The notes: generated by a model from the letters alone, not told the origin. A DNA stretch of 42,402 nt from Alphaproteobacteria bacterium UBA6187 (GCA_002422795.1 DITJ01000047.1:1-42402); one strand, 5' to 3'. Shown: positions 1 to 8,023, numbered from the stretch's first letter. Numbers and translations are program-made.

Positions 1-417
1 AAGCTGTCCTCTAAATATTTTATAGATGGCCGAATTGATGAATTGTGGGAAATACTATCTGTTGAAATAGGTGATAAACTACTTACGGCCAAGATAAGGA
101 TGAAATCAATATATATATCCCCAACTGATATAGGCGGATTTCACCTTACCCAATTATCAACTTACGAATTCCTCTCTCAGCTTACAATTATTTATGCGCA
201 TATACTCGGTGGATATACTGAAAAAACTAAAGAATGCTGGATGCGCAAAAGCTCCATCACATGCAGGCGGGCGATACGCAACCCTAACAACATCACAGTT
301 AAAATGGAACTGGCATCTTTGAAGAATATTAAAGGCCAGGTTCTTATAACTACAAAGTCCAAAATATATGATGAAAATGGCTTGTTTGAAGGCATGATTA
401 CCGGGGTGATTTCTTAG
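1..417 (+). CDS. Partial protein of unknown function, hotdog-like
   Basis: The frame is open from the first base of the window, so the true start lies upstream; 138 residues are visible before the TAG stop. A TTG at 43 could act as a start but nothing marks it. The segment around GGFHLTQLSTYEFLSQLTII followed by beta-rich stretches ending in EGMITGVIS resembles the layout of small hotdog-fold thioesterases or dehydratases, where a central helix is followed by strands. This is a weak visual impression only; no catalytic motif is certain. No signal peptide or membrane segment is seen in the visible part. The next gene downstream is a P450 on the same strand, separated by a palindromic repeat. 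Confidence 0.5.
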   Translation, partial: KLSSKYFIDGRIDELWEILSVEIGDKLLTAKIRMKSIYISPTDIGGFHLTQLSTYEFLSQLTIIYAHILGGYTEKTKECWMRKSSITCRRAIRNPNNITVKMELASLKNIKGQVLITTKSKIYDENGLFEGMITGVIS

Positions 418-445
418 TGCCTGTTGGTAAAATTATCTGTGTCGC

Positions 446-634
446 TGTCATCCCGGGATTTAGGATTCCTTGGAATTTATACTTCATAAATTCTTAGGAA
501 TCATTAATACCCGGGATCCATATTCCAGAGCCGTTTGTAATTATAAAGGACTCTGGAATATGGATCCCGGATACCAACAAAACCTAAAATTTGCCGAAGT
601 AGCAAATTAAGGTTTTTTAGGTTCCGGGATGACA
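446..634. repeat. Nested palindromic repeat element
   Basis: The outer arms TGTCATCCCGG (446-456) and CCGGGATGACA (624-634) are exact reverse complements. Inside them, 511-530 and 551-570 form a perfect 20-bp inverted repeat with a 20-nt loop. Further inner segments (TTAGGATTCC, AACCTAAAATTTG, GGTTTTTTAGG) look like decayed arms. The element is of the intergenic palindromic class common in alphaproteobacterial genomes. It ends against the P450 gene and supplies an in-frame ATG at 629 that is probably not used. The inner hairpin could also stop transcription from the gene to the left. Confidence 0.75.
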
Positions 635-670
635 ATCAAACTATTAATCCTTTATAACTTAACCAAAAAC

Positions 671-1885
671 ATGACCGCACAAACCATAACCACAATAGAC
701 TTTGAAAGCCCCGAATTCATAAGCAATCCCTACCCTGCTTATGAATATATGCGCTCGCTTAATGGTCCCTACTGGCAACCGCATAGCCGCAGCGACATTG
801 AAGTACCTGGCATGTGGCTGTTTAGTAAATATGACGATGTGGTACAACTATTAAAAGACTCAAGTTCAATATCCAAAAACCTTGAAAAAGTAAGACCCGG
901 GCGGCAATTATCCGCATTTGACCATATCATGCTGAACCAGGACCCGCCTAACCATACGCGCCTGCGCAACCTGGTGAATAAAGTATTTACTCCTAAGCAG
1001 ATAAAGCTGCTTAACCCGCGTATAGAAGCCGTTGTTGATAAGCTTATCACCGATATGCAGTCAAAGCCCAACCCGGATTTTGCCACAGATTTTGCAAATT
1101 TACTGCCGATGATGGTGATAGCGGATTTTATGGGCGTGCCTTATGAAGACCACCAGATGTTCTATAGCTGGGCATTAAATATTTTATGCGGCTATGATAT
1201 CGGGGTTAAAAGTACGGATAATTTTGTTTCATATAAGCAATCCTTGCAGGAAATGGATGAATATTTCGCCATACTCATAGAAAAATACCGCAAAAACCCA
1301 TCCGATACACTTATAGATTCCTTGATAGCCGCGCATGATAACGAGGATAAACTAAGCAGTATTGAACTGGTAAGCATGTGTATGCTGTTAATTATAGCCG
1401 GGCATGAAACCACGGCAAATATGCTCAGTTCCGGTATGAATATATTTTTAAACCACCCAGAGCAGTTTGATTTACTAAAGAAGCACCCTGAATATATGGA
1501 ATCGGCAATTGAGGAAACCTTGCGCTTTGATAGCCCGGTGCAGCGCGGCACTTTCCGTATTACAACAAAGGAATGTGAATTTGGCGGTAAGAAATTCCAT
1601 GAAGGTGAGCAGATAGTTGCAGTGCTTGGCGCTGCCAACCGAGACCCTGCATATTTTGAAGAACCAAACCGCTTTGATATAACCCGAAACCCCAACCGCC
1701 ATTTATCATTTGGCCTTGGCATACATTTTTGCATCGGGGCATTTTTGGCACGAAATGAGGCGTTTATAAGCTTTACGCGTATAATAGAACGTATGCCCAA
1801 TATAAAGCTTAGCACAAGCCCACCAATATGGAATAAAAAACCACTCTTCCGCGGGCTGCAATCTTTGCCTGTAACTATATATTAA
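671..1885 (+). CDS. Cytochrome P450
   Basis: A soluble bacterial P450 of 404 residues, the usual length for class I enzymes that hydroxylate small substrates using ferredoxin electrons. The I-helix oxygen-activation motif AGHETT, the K-helix ExxR in EETLR and the heme-binding loop FGLGIHFCIG with its cysteine ligand are all present and well spaced, so the gene looks intact. I start it at the ATG at 671 (MTAQTITTIDFES) because the in-frame ATG at 629 lies in the end of the palindromic repeat; no clear ribosome site precedes either. No ferredoxin or reductase gene is adjacent. The substrate cannot be told from sequence. Confidence 0.93.
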   Translation: MTAQTITTIDFESPEFISNPYPAYEYMRSLNGPYWQPHSRSDIEVPGMWLFSKYDDVVQLLKDSSSISKNLEKVRPGRQLSAFDHIMLNQDPPNHTRLRNLVNKVFTPKQIKLLNPRIEAVVDKLITDMQSKPNPDFATDFANLLPMMVIADFMGVPYEDHQMFYSWALNILCGYDIGVKSTDNFVSYKQSLQEMDEYFAILIEKYRKNPSDTLIDSLIAAHDNEDKLSSIELVSMCMLLIIAGHETTANMLSSGMNIFLNHPEQFDLLKKHPEYMESAIEETLRFDSPVQRGTFRITTKECEFGGKKFHEGEQIVAVLGAANRDPAYFEEPNRFDITRNPNRHLSFGLGIHFCIGAFLARNEAFISFTRIIERMPNIKLSTSPPIWNKKPLFRGLQSLPVTIY

Positions 1886-1901
1886 GGCAGAAAGCGCATG
1901 T

Positions 1902-1935
1902 GCCATTCCAGAAGGGTAGAAACTCTCAGAAATTC
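1902..1935. repeat. Possible remnant of the palindromic repeat family
   Basis: The sequence CCATTCCAGAAGGGTAGAAA closely resembles the conserved end TCATTCCAGAAGTTAGAAAA of the inverted repeats at 6492 and 6967. It sits in the 66-bp gap between the convergent P450 and exbD genes. It is a short, diverged match, so the call is tentative. Confidence 0.35.
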
Positions 1936-1951
1936 TCATTATGAAGAGATA

Positions 1952-2368
1952 TTAATGTTGCGGTGAAGTTAAGAAACCAAGGTTGCTTAATCCTAACCGC
2001 TGGGCAGTTGCCAAAAAGTGGCTAACTTTGCCATAAGGAACATCAGTATCTGCACGTAAGTGCAGTGGCTGTTTCTGGTTTTCTTTTGCAGCGTTGTTAA
2101 GGCGCTGCTCTAATTCATCAACTGTTACAAGCTGGTCATTCCAATAGTAAGCTCCGCTGGCATCAATTGATATTGTTATCGCCTTCTGATCACGAATTTC
2201 TGTCGTGGTTTCTGCGGGCAAGTTTAGCTTTACCGCATGGTTTAACATTGGTGCGGTGACAAGGAAAATCACCAGCAGCACAAGCATTACATCAACTAGC
2301 GGTGTTGTGTTTATTTCTGACATAGGAGCATTTAACTCTTCTTTGTCAAATCCGCCTCCTATTCCCAT
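1952..2368 (-). CDS. exbD: Biopolymer transport protein ExbD/TolR
   Basis: A 138-residue inner-membrane protein of the TonB energising complex. It has a short cytoplasmic start, one membrane helix (VDVMLVLLVIFLVTAPM, roughly residues 25-41) carrying the conserved Asp (LVDVML) that takes part in proton conduction, and a periplasmic domain ending LSNLGFL. The motif SEINTTPLVDVMLVLLVIFL is typical of ExbD/TolR. Its start overlaps the stop of exbB by one base (TAATG), which indicates translational coupling. ExbD and TolR are hard to separate by sequence; the neighbouring tonB and the lack of tolA/tolB/pal favour ExbD. Confidence 0.9.
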   Translation of the reverse strand: MGIGGGFDKEELNAPMSEINTTPLVDVMLVLLVIFLVTAPMLNHAVKLNLPAETTTEIRDQKAITISIDASGAYYWNDQLVTVDELEQRLNNAAKENQKQPLHLRADTDVPYGKVSHFLATAQRLGLSNLGFLTSPQH

Positions 2369-3057
2369 TAACGTACTCCATCAACTAGCCTTACAGGCTC
2401 TAAATTATTACGTTTTAGCGGCTCATTCCTAAGAGGTAGATACGTCGTTAATTGTTCAGCAATATGCCTTAAATCCTGTATATAAACACGGTTTATACGG
2501 ACGAATGCGTTGTAAGCCAAAACAGCAGGAATGGCTGCAAATAATCCAACTGCTGTTGCAACAAGAGCTTCCCCCATAGGACCTGCCACAACATCTAACC
2601 CGGCATTTCCCTTTGCAGCAATTTGCGTGAGCGCTCCATAAATTCCCCATACAGTTCCGAATAAACCAATAAATGGTGATGAGCTACCTATCGAGGCGAG
2701 AATAGTAAGTCCATTATCGGCCTTAACCCTTATATTATCTAGCTTCTGGCAAAGATACATGGCTAGTATATTTTTTTGTACCTGCTCATCGTGAGCCTTG
2801 GCAGACGCCTTAATTTTATACGCTTCTTGCAATAACAACGCAGCAGAACCTGTGCAGGTAGGAATGGTTTCATATAAAGGCCAGTCAACCATAGTCATAT
2901 TCTGGTTTTTGAAATTTTGAAGCAAATTCTTTTCCTTGCGTATATTCCAGCTTTTCCAAAATATAATATACCAACTTGCAACTGACATTCCGATAAGCAG
3001 TAAGAATACAGCAATAAGCACCATATTTCCTTGCTCAAATATATAGCCCAAATTCAT
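2368..3057 (-). CDS. exbB: Biopolymer transport protein ExbB (MotA/TolQ/ExbB family)
   Basis: A 229-residue inner-membrane proton-channel subunit that works with ExbD and TonB. One membrane helix is near the N-terminus (residues 12-34) and two more come late. The family signature region runs from ASIGSSSPFIGLFGTVWGI through GPMGEALVATAVGLFAAIPAVLAYN. Length is normal for ExbB. It lies 10 bases after tonB and overlaps exbD by one base, so the three genes form one transcription unit. Confidence 0.92.
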   Translation of the reverse strand: MNLGYIFEQGNMVLIAVFLLLIGMSVASWYIIFWKSWNIRKEKNLLQNFKNQNMTMVDWPLYETIPTCTGSAALLLQEAYKIKASAKAHDEQVQKNILAMYLCQKLDNIRVKADNGLTILASIGSSSPFIGLFGTVWGIYGALTQIAAKGNAGLDVVAGPMGEALVATAVGLFAAIPAVLAYNAFVRINRVYIQDLRHIAEQLTTYLPLRNEPLKRNNLEPVRLVDGVR

Positions 3058-3067
3058 ATGCTTTCCC

Positions 3068-3694
3068 TTAATTTAACCTGAATTCAATAGGCACGATAAC
3101 TTTTGCCTCTACAATCTCACTGCCGCGGTGAGCAGGGATAAACCGCCACTTCTGGACTGCACTTAAAGCGGCATTATCTAAGATGCCAAAGCCGCTTGAT
3201 TTTTCAATATCTATTTTCTTTACGGCGCCACTTTCTGAAACTAAAACCTCAAGCGTTACCATGCCCTGCACATTATTACTGCGCGCGGATTTAGGATATA
3301 CAGGCGGAGGGTTATTCAAGTAATTTGCAGAAAATACCGGCTCGGTAATAGCTGCGTTCTTTTGCAGGGAATCTTCCGATTGTTTTCCGGAAGTAACTAT
3401 ATTCTGAGAAGCTTTCTGTGCAACTTTCTTCTCTTTTTCCTGTTTCTTTACAGTTTTATTTTCCTTCTTAATTTGGCGCAATCCATCTGCTGTAGGTGGC
3501 GCAGAAGGTTCCGGCATCTCAGCATCTACAGCTTCCCTGGCAACAGAGGAAGGTGCCACCATGGAAATCTGGATAATCTGCTGCTGCGGGATAGCAATAG
3601 GAGCTGAAGGGCTCATAGCCCAGGCCGCAATGCCCCCATGAAGCGCAACTGCACCAAAAATTGCAACTATATGCCCATTTAAATAATTCGCCAT
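3068..3694 (-). CDS. tonB: Energy transducer TonB
   Basis: A 208-residue TonB protein, first gene of tonB-exbB-exbD. It has an N-terminal membrane anchor (residues 8-27), a periplasmic linker rich in Pro, Lys and Glu (residues about 60-100) and the C-terminal TonB fold (residues about 120-208) with YPKSARSNNVQGMVTLEVLV and the ending VPIEFRLN. The start at 3694 is needed to keep the anchor; a -10 box ends only 4 bases before it and there is no clear ribosome site, so the mRNA may be nearly leaderless. No TonB-dependent receptor gene lies in the window, so the transported substrate is unknown. Confidence 0.9.
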   Translation of the reverse strand: MANYLNGHIVAIFGAVALHGGIAAWAMSPSAPIAIPQQQIIQISMVAPSSVAREAVDAEMPEPSAPPTADGLRQIKKENKTVKKQEKEKKVAQKASQNIVTSGKQSEDSLQKNAAITEPVFSANYLNNPPPVYPKSARSNNVQGMVTLEVLVSESGAVKKIDIEKSSGFGILDNAALSAVQKWRFIPAHRGSEIVEAKVIVPIEFRLN

Positions 3695-3698
3695 TCTT

Positions 3699-3729
3699 AT
3701 AATACTTGAATATATATTTATTTTGTCAA
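3699..3729 (-). promoter_or_regulatory. Predicted sigma-70 promoter of tonB-exbB-exbD
   Basis: On the minus strand a perfect -35 box TTGACA (3729-3724) is followed after 19 bases by TATTAT (3704-3699). The spacing is slightly long but the boxes are close to consensus. The expected transcription start falls at or next to the tonB ATG (3694-3692). Confidence 0.5.
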
Positions 3730-3762
3730 AATCAGCTTATCATTCGACTTTATCTTTAACTT

Positions 3763-4181
3763 CTACTCACTGTCTTTGTAAGTAATTGTTAGCTCCATGG
3801 CATTATCAAAAAGAATTTCACTATCTATTTGGCCATCAATAACCGACACGGAGCACCATTGTTTTTGGCGTCATTGGTCATTTACAACTAAATCAACTAG
3901 TTAAACGACATCTCGGGCAACCATCTTCAGTGTTAAGAGTAATTATCATTTACTATGAATAAAGTCAATATATTTCTGCGAATGATTATTAACACCGGAT
4001 TCTAAAATATTTAACTCGTTGTGGGAATTTATAAATAATTTGCATATTTAAGCTGATCCCAAGTTATATTCAAAGAACGAGAGGAGTGCTCGGCGAGGAG
4101 GGAGTAAACGTCGCTAAAGCGGTCGTAGTGCACCTATAAATCTGAAGCGGGTAACTATACCATTATCACAAGCAGTTCGTC
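3763..4181. other. Long non-coding region between tonB and purL, with weak Fur-like sites
   Basis: No gene is supported here. At 3936-3953 the minus strand contains AATGATAATT, matching the core of the Fur box, and 3981-3990 reads AATGATTATT, a second weaker match. They lie about 210-260 bases upstream of the tonB promoter, further than a classical operator. A 35-codon open stretch on the minus strand ending at 3763 has protein-like composition but no start codon other than an internal GTG and may be a gene remnant. The segment 4076-4130 (CGAGAGGAGTGCTCGG and after) resembles 10880-10905 in reverse and may be another dispersed repeat. Confidence 0.3.
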
Positions 4182-4218
4182 ATCACCCGAATTTTACGCA
4201 GTAAAATTATAGGGTGAT
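4182..4218. repeat. Inverted repeat downstream of purL, possible terminator
   Basis: ATCACCC (4182-4188) pairs with GGGTGAT (4212-4218), and ATTTTAC (4191-4197) with GTAAAAT (4201-4207), around a 3-nt loop. The hairpin begins about 38 bases after the purL stop. There is no T-tract on the purL strand, so it may be a transcript-end stabiliser or palindromic element instead of a classical intrinsic terminator. Confidence 0.5.
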
Positions 4219-4256
4219 CCAGCTTAATATCCTGGATTGTATGCTCAGCACTCATA

Positions 4257-6482
4257 TTACCCTGCCATCATATTCGGCAGAACTGATTCGTAAATTTCCT
4301 CAAGCTCAGCAATAGAAACAGAATTTCCACCAATGCGGAGTTCAGCTTCGGCTATAGTTCCGCCTATCGTGCGGATTTTAACGCCAGCTTCATCTGCGGC
4401 ATCTAATATATCCTCGCGGTCAGCATCGTTCACAGCAATTAAATAACGCCCCTGGTCTTCACCGAAAAGATAGGCAAATAATGGCACACCATAAGTTTTA
4501 GGGTCAAGGAAACAGCCAACTTTATTGCGCATAGCCATTTCCGCGATTGCAACATATAAGCCGCCATCAGAAATATCATGGCATGCTTTAACCTTGCCGC
4601 TTTCGATTAAAGAGCGCACGAAATCACCATTTTTCTTTTCTTCCGCCAAATCAACAGGTGGCGGAGTGCCTTCTTCCGAGCCTTCAATTTCGCGTAAATA
4701 GATTGAAGCGCCCAAATGCCCGTTATTTTTACCAATAACAATTATATTATCACCAATATCTTTAAAAGCGTTGCCAACAGCTTTAGATACATCGGCAATA
4801 ACACCAACACCGCCAATTGCTGGGGTTGGTTGCACAGCCACACCGTTTGTTTCGTTATAAAGCGACACGTTGCCGGAAATGATAGGGTAATCAAGAGCGC
4901 GGCACGCCTGCGCCATACCTTCCAAAGCCCCTACAATCTGCCCCATAATGCGCGGTTTTTGTGGATTGCCAAAATTCAGGCAGTTAGTTATGGCAAGCGG
5001 TTTTGCTCCTACTGCCGTGATATTCCTCCAGGTTTCCGCAACTGCCTGTTTGCCGCCCTCAACAGGGTCAGCGTAGCAATAGCGCGGGGTGCAATCGGTT
5101 GAAATGGCGAGTCCCTTCTTAGTAGTGTGAACGCGTACAATCGAAGCGTCACCACCAGATTTTGCGATAGTATCATTACCCACCTGGCTATCATATTGCT
5201 CATATATCCAGCGTTTGCTGGCAAGGTCGGGCGTACCAAGCATTTTTTTAAGGGCTGCGTTGATATCTTTTATTTCACTAATTTGTTTAACGTCATCCCA
5301 GGAAATTTCTTTCGCTTTTGGGGTAGGTTCAGATGGCCTATCATAAAGCGGGGCTTCATCTGAAAGTGGTGCAATCGGCATATCAGCGGCTATTTCGCCA
5401 TGCATTTTTAAAACTATGCGGCCAGTATCGGTAATGCGACCAATTACTGCGAAATCAACTTCCCATTTTTCAAAGATTTTACGCGCCATATCTTCCATTG
5501 AAGGCTTGATTACCATAAGCATACGCTCCTGGCTTTCCGATAGCATCATTTCATAAGGGGTCATGCCTTCTTCGCGGGTTGGCACTTTATCCATTTCCAG
5601 CTCAATACCGGCATTGCCTTTGGCCGCCATTTCAAGTGATGATGAGGTCAGACCAGCCGCGCCCATATCCTGGATGGAAAGTATCGCGTCAGTTTCCATT
5701 AATTCCAGGCAGGCTTCCATAAGCAGTTTTTCTGTGAACGGATCGCCAACCTGCACAGTTGGACGTTTTTCTTCGGAATTATCATCAAATTCAGCCGATG
5801 CCATAGTCGCGCCATGAATACCATCACGACCAGTTTTCGCGCCAACATAAACCACCGGGCTACCGATGCTGGATGCCGCAGAATAGAAAATTTTGTCTTT
5901 ATCGGCAATGCCTACAGTCATTGCATTTACAAGGATATTGCCGTTATATGATTTATGAAAATTGCACTCACCGCCAATTGTCGGCACACCAATACAGTTA
6001 CCATAGCCGCCAATTCCAGAAACCACACCAGAAACTAAATGTTTGGTTTTCGGATGCGTTGGCTCGCCAAAACGAAGCGCATTCATATTAGCAATCGGGC
6101 GCGCGCCCATAGTAAATACATCGCGCAAGATTCCACCAACACCAGTTGCAGCACCTTGATATGGTTCTATATATGAAGGGTGGTTGTGGCTTTCCATTTT
6201 AAATATGGCAGCGTGACCATCGCCAATATCAATAACTCCGGCATTCTCCCCTGGCCCACAAATTACCCAAGGCGCTGTAGTTGGCAGTTTTTTCAAATGC
6301 AGGCGGGTGGATTTATAAGAGCAATGCTCGCTCCACATTACTGAAAATATCCCAAGCTCAGTATGGTTGGGGGTGCGCCCCATTATTTGCAGGATTTTTT
6401 TATATTCCTCAGATGAAAGGCCAAACCCGATAGCCATTGCTTCGGTTGCTTCTATTTGCGCTTGTTTTTTAAGTGTGGTCAT
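4257..6482 (-). CDS. purL: Phosphoribosylformylglycinamidine synthase subunit PurL
   Basis: The 741-residue small-type PurL, which needs PurS and PurQ as partners and converts FGAR, glutamine-derived ammonia and ATP into FGAM in purine synthesis. Family landmarks are intact: the N-terminal MGRTPNHTELGIFSVMWSEHCSYKS, the active-site SHNHPS, two AIRS-type ATP-grasp repeats with GGDASIVR, and HDISDGGL near the C-terminus. It is last in the purC-purS-purQ-purL order. Between it and purQ lie 469 bases holding a GIY-YIG gene between inverted repeats, so cotranscription with purQ may be weakened. Confidence 0.97.
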   Translation of the reverse strand: MTTLKKQAQIEATEAMAIGFGLSSEEYKKILQIMGRTPNHTELGIFSVMWSEHCSYKSTRLHLKKLPTTAPWVICGPGENAGVIDIGDGHAAIFKMESHNHPSYIEPYQGAATGVGGILRDVFTMGARPIANMNALRFGEPTHPKTKHLVSGVVSGIGGYGNCIGVPTIGGECNFHKSYNGNILVNAMTVGIADKDKIFYSAASSIGSPVVYVGAKTGRDGIHGATMASAEFDDNSEEKRPTVQVGDPFTEKLLMEACLELMETDAILSIQDMGAAGLTSSSLEMAAKGNAGIELEMDKVPTREEGMTPYEMMLSESQERMLMVIKPSMEDMARKIFEKWEVDFAVIGRITDTGRIVLKMHGEIAADMPIAPLSDEAPLYDRPSEPTPKAKEISWDDVKQISEIKDINAALKKMLGTPDLASKRWIYEQYDSQVGNDTIAKSGGDASIVRVHTTKKGLAISTDCTPRYCYADPVEGGKQAVAETWRNITAVGAKPLAITNCLNFGNPQKPRIMGQIVGALEGMAQACRALDYPIISGNVSLYNETNGVAVQPTPAIGGVGVIADVSKAVGNAFKDIGDNIIVIGKNNGHLGASIYLREIEGSEEGTPPPVDLAEEKKNGDFVRSLIESGKVKACHDISDGGLYVAIAEMAMRNKVGCFLDPKTYGVPLFAYLFGEDQGRYLIAVNDADREDILDAADEAGVKIRTIGGTIAEAELRIGGNSVSIAELEEIYESVLPNMMAG

Positions 6483-6491
6483 ATGTTTTCG

Positions 6492-6564
6492 TCATTCCAG
6501 AAGTTAGAAAACATTGGATTTTCTACTTAGAAAATCTTAGGTTTTCTTGCTATCTGGAATCCAG
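6492..6564 (+). repeat. Palindromic repeat, left copy of an inverted pair
   Basis: A 73-bp unit whose first 30 bases (6492-6521) are the exact reverse complement of 6938-6967. It is itself partly palindromic: it begins TCATTCCAG and ends CTGGAATCCAG, with TTAGAAAAC and GTTTTC inside. It starts 9 bases upstream of the purL ATG, so it has replaced the native upstream context of that gene. Confidence 0.85.
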
Positions 6565-6578
6565 CCTCTACATTTAAG

Positions 6579-6872
6579 TTATTTAATAATTTTATAATAT
6601 AAATCTTCCCAGTCCGGGTTTTGTTTTTCTATTAATTCAAGTTTCCACTTCCTGTTCCAGGTTTTTAACCTTTTTTCTCTTATTATTGCTTCAGTAGGAT
6701 CAAAATATATTTCATAATATACCAGCATCTTTACAGTGTATCTCGTAGTGAAACCTTCTATTATTCCATTTCTATGTTCGTAGTTACGCTTTACTAAATT
6801 TGAAGAAAAACCTGTATATAAAGTTCCATTCCTTTTACTGGCTAGTATGTATACATAGTATTGGTTTTGCAT
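6579..6872 (-). CDS. GIY-YIG nuclease family protein
   Basis: A 97-residue single-domain protein of the GIY-YIG superfamily, UPF0213-like. The two signature tyrosine motifs are YYVYIL near the N-terminus and LYTGFSSN, followed by the conserved Arg and His in LVKRNYEH and the metal-binding Glu in AIIREKRLKTW. Length is typical. Members are widespread, and their function is mostly untested; related proteins cut DNA. Here it stands alone between inverted palindromic repeats within the purine operon and reads in the same direction as the pur genes, so it could be transcribed from their promoter. No ribosome site is striking. Confidence 0.88.
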   Translation of the reverse strand: MQNQYYVYILASKRNGTLYTGFSSNLVKRNYEHRNGIIEGFTTRYTVKMLVYYEIYFDPTEAIIREKRLKTWNRKWKLELIEKQNPDWEDLYYKIIK

Positions 6873-6894
6873 TTTAGGCTCTTAGATATAGAGA

Positions 6895-6967
6895 CTGGAT
6901 TCCATCCGTTACGAAAACCTAGGATTTGCGAAGTGGCAAATCCAATGTTTTCTAACTTCTGGAATGA
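6895..6967 (-). repeat. Palindromic repeat, right copy of an inverted pair
   Basis: The reverse-oriented partner of 6492-6564, of equal length (73 bp). The outer 30 bases match exactly and the inner end CTGGATTCCA mirrors TGGAATCCAG of the left copy. The middle is diverged (GATTTGCGAAGTGGCAAATC forms its own small hairpin). The purQ stop codon (6954-6952) and last four sense codons lie inside this copy. Confidence 0.85.
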
Positions 6968-7650
6968 CACTGCAACAAACTTTCAAATAATCTTCTTCCA
7001 TCAATCCCACCAGTAAGGCTATCTGCCGCCCTTTCCGGGTGAGGCATCATGCCCAGCACTCTTTTATTGCTGCTGAATACGCCAGCAATATTTGCAAGTG
7101 AACCGTTAGGGTTGGCAACATCCGTTACATTGCCGCCCAAATCTGAATAGCGGAAAGCAACCTGGTTATTACCTTCAATTTCTTTCAATATTTCGGAAGA
7201 TGCAAAATAATTGCCGTCATGGTGCGCAACCGGGATACTTAGAACTTCCCCAGCTTTATAATTCTTAGTGAATGCGGCATCGTTATTGGCAACCTGCAGG
7301 GAAACAGTTTTACAGATGAACTTAAGGCCGCGGTTACGCAGCAATGTTCCAGGAAGCAGGCCAGATTCGGTAAGCACCTGGAAGCCGTTACAAACGCCCA
7401 GCACATAAACACCGCGCTGTGCGGCTTTGATTACTTCCTGCATGATAGGGGAGCGCGCGGCAATCGCGCCGGAGCGCAAGTAATCGCCATAAGAAAACCC
7501 GCCCGGTATGGCGATAAGGTCAATATTTTCCGGCAGCGATGTTTCAGCATGCCATATACGGATAGGATTTTTGCCCATAATGTTTTTAAGGGCATCATAC
7601 ATATCGCGGTCGCAATTAGAGCCTGGGAATGTGATTACTGCTGTTTGCAT
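6952..7650 (-). CDS. purQ: Phosphoribosylformylglycinamidine synthase glutaminase PurQ
   Basis: A 232-residue class I glutamine amidotransferase that feeds ammonia to PurL. The nucleophile cysteine is in GVCNGFQVL and the His-Glu pair is in MPHPERA; the N-terminal FPGSNCDRD is characteristic of PurQ. The final residues HSRS and the stop codon are encoded by the palindromic repeat that begins at 6967, so the native C-terminus has been replaced or slightly extended; the tail lies beyond the catalytic HPER and is probably harmless. It is preceded by purS after a gap filled with heptamer repeats. Confidence 0.97.
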   Translation of the reverse strand: MQTAVITFPGSNCDRDMYDALKNIMGKNPIRIWHAETSLPENIDLIAIPGGFSYGDYLRSGAIAARSPIMQEVIKAAQRGVYVLGVCNGFQVLTESGLLPGTLLRNRGLKFICKTVSLQVANNDAAFTKNYKAGEVLSIPVAHHDGNYFASSEILKEIEGNNQVAFRYSDLGGNVTDVANPNGSLANIAGVFSSNKRVLGMMPHPERAADSLTGGIDGRRLFESLLQCHSRS

Positions 7651-7657
7651 AAGAATT

Positions 7658-7764
7658 AGTTGCTAGTTGCTAGTTGCTAGTTACTAGTTACAAGAAAATC
7701 CAATTATCAGAAAATCCCAATAATCTGAACTTACTAGCAACTAGTAACTAGCAACCAGCAACTA
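7658..7764. repeat. Heptamer tandem repeats in inverted pair (purQ-purS gap)
   Basis: The left part, 7658-7691, is built from GTTGCTA/GTTACTA heptamers; the right part, 7731-7764, is CTAGCAA/CTAGTAA heptamers, the reverse complement. Together they can fold into a long imperfect hairpin around an A-rich 40-base middle. The array fills the whole gap between purS and purQ. It resembles the short tandemly repeated heptamers known from cyanobacteria and some other bacteria. Confidence 0.8.
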
Positions 7765-7765
7765 C

Positions 7766-8005
7766 CTACTCCACCTCCACCTTATAATTTTCAACTACTG
7801 TATTTGCGAGCAACTTCTCGCACATTTGTTTTACTTCAGCCTCAGCTTTGGCTTTATCTGTACTTTTCAGGGAAACTTCAATGAACTTACCCTGACGCAC
7901 TTCATTAACGCCTTCAAAACCAAGATGTCCAAGTGCATTCTGGATTGCTTTCCCTTGCGGGTCTAGCACACCATTTTTAAGAGTGATAAATATTTTTGCT
8001 TTCAT
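7766..8005 (-). CDS. purS: Phosphoribosylformylglycinamidine synthase subunit PurS
   Basis: A 79-residue PurS, the small structural subunit that bridges PurL and PurQ in FGAM synthase. It begins MKAKIFITLKNGVLDPQGKAI and contains the typical VNEVRQGKFIEV segment and the ending NTVVENYKVEVE. Length is normal and the gene is intact. It sits between purC and purQ; both gaps are occupied by heptamer repeats instead of the usual short spacers. Confidence 0.95.
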   Translation of the reverse strand: MKAKIFITLKNGVLDPQGKAIQNALGHLGFEGVNEVRQGKFIEVSLKSTDKAKAEAEVKQMCEKLLANTVVENYKVEVE

Positions 8006-8023
8006 TTAAAAACCTGCGGTTTT

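Larger units (their letters stand above)
6492..6967. mobile_element. Candidate mobile unit: GIY-YIG gene between inverted palindromic repeats
   Basis: Two 73-bp repeat copies in opposite orientation (6492-6564 and 6895-6967) enclose a single GIY-YIG gene and little else. The unit sits between purQ and purL, genes that are normally adjacent, and the right copy replaces the last codons of purQ. This suggests insertion as a unit or gene capture between two repeats. No target-site duplication is obvious. Mobility is inference; the repeat symmetry and position are seen directly. Confidence 0.5.

Noticed and set aside
629..670. ATG at 629 as the start of the P450
   Set aside because: It lies in the end of a palindromic repeat, and the added 14 residues do not look like a P450 N-terminus.
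3763..3870. Short protein-like frame on the minus strand upstream of tonB
   Set aside because: It has only 35 codons and no ATG; at most it is a gene remnant.
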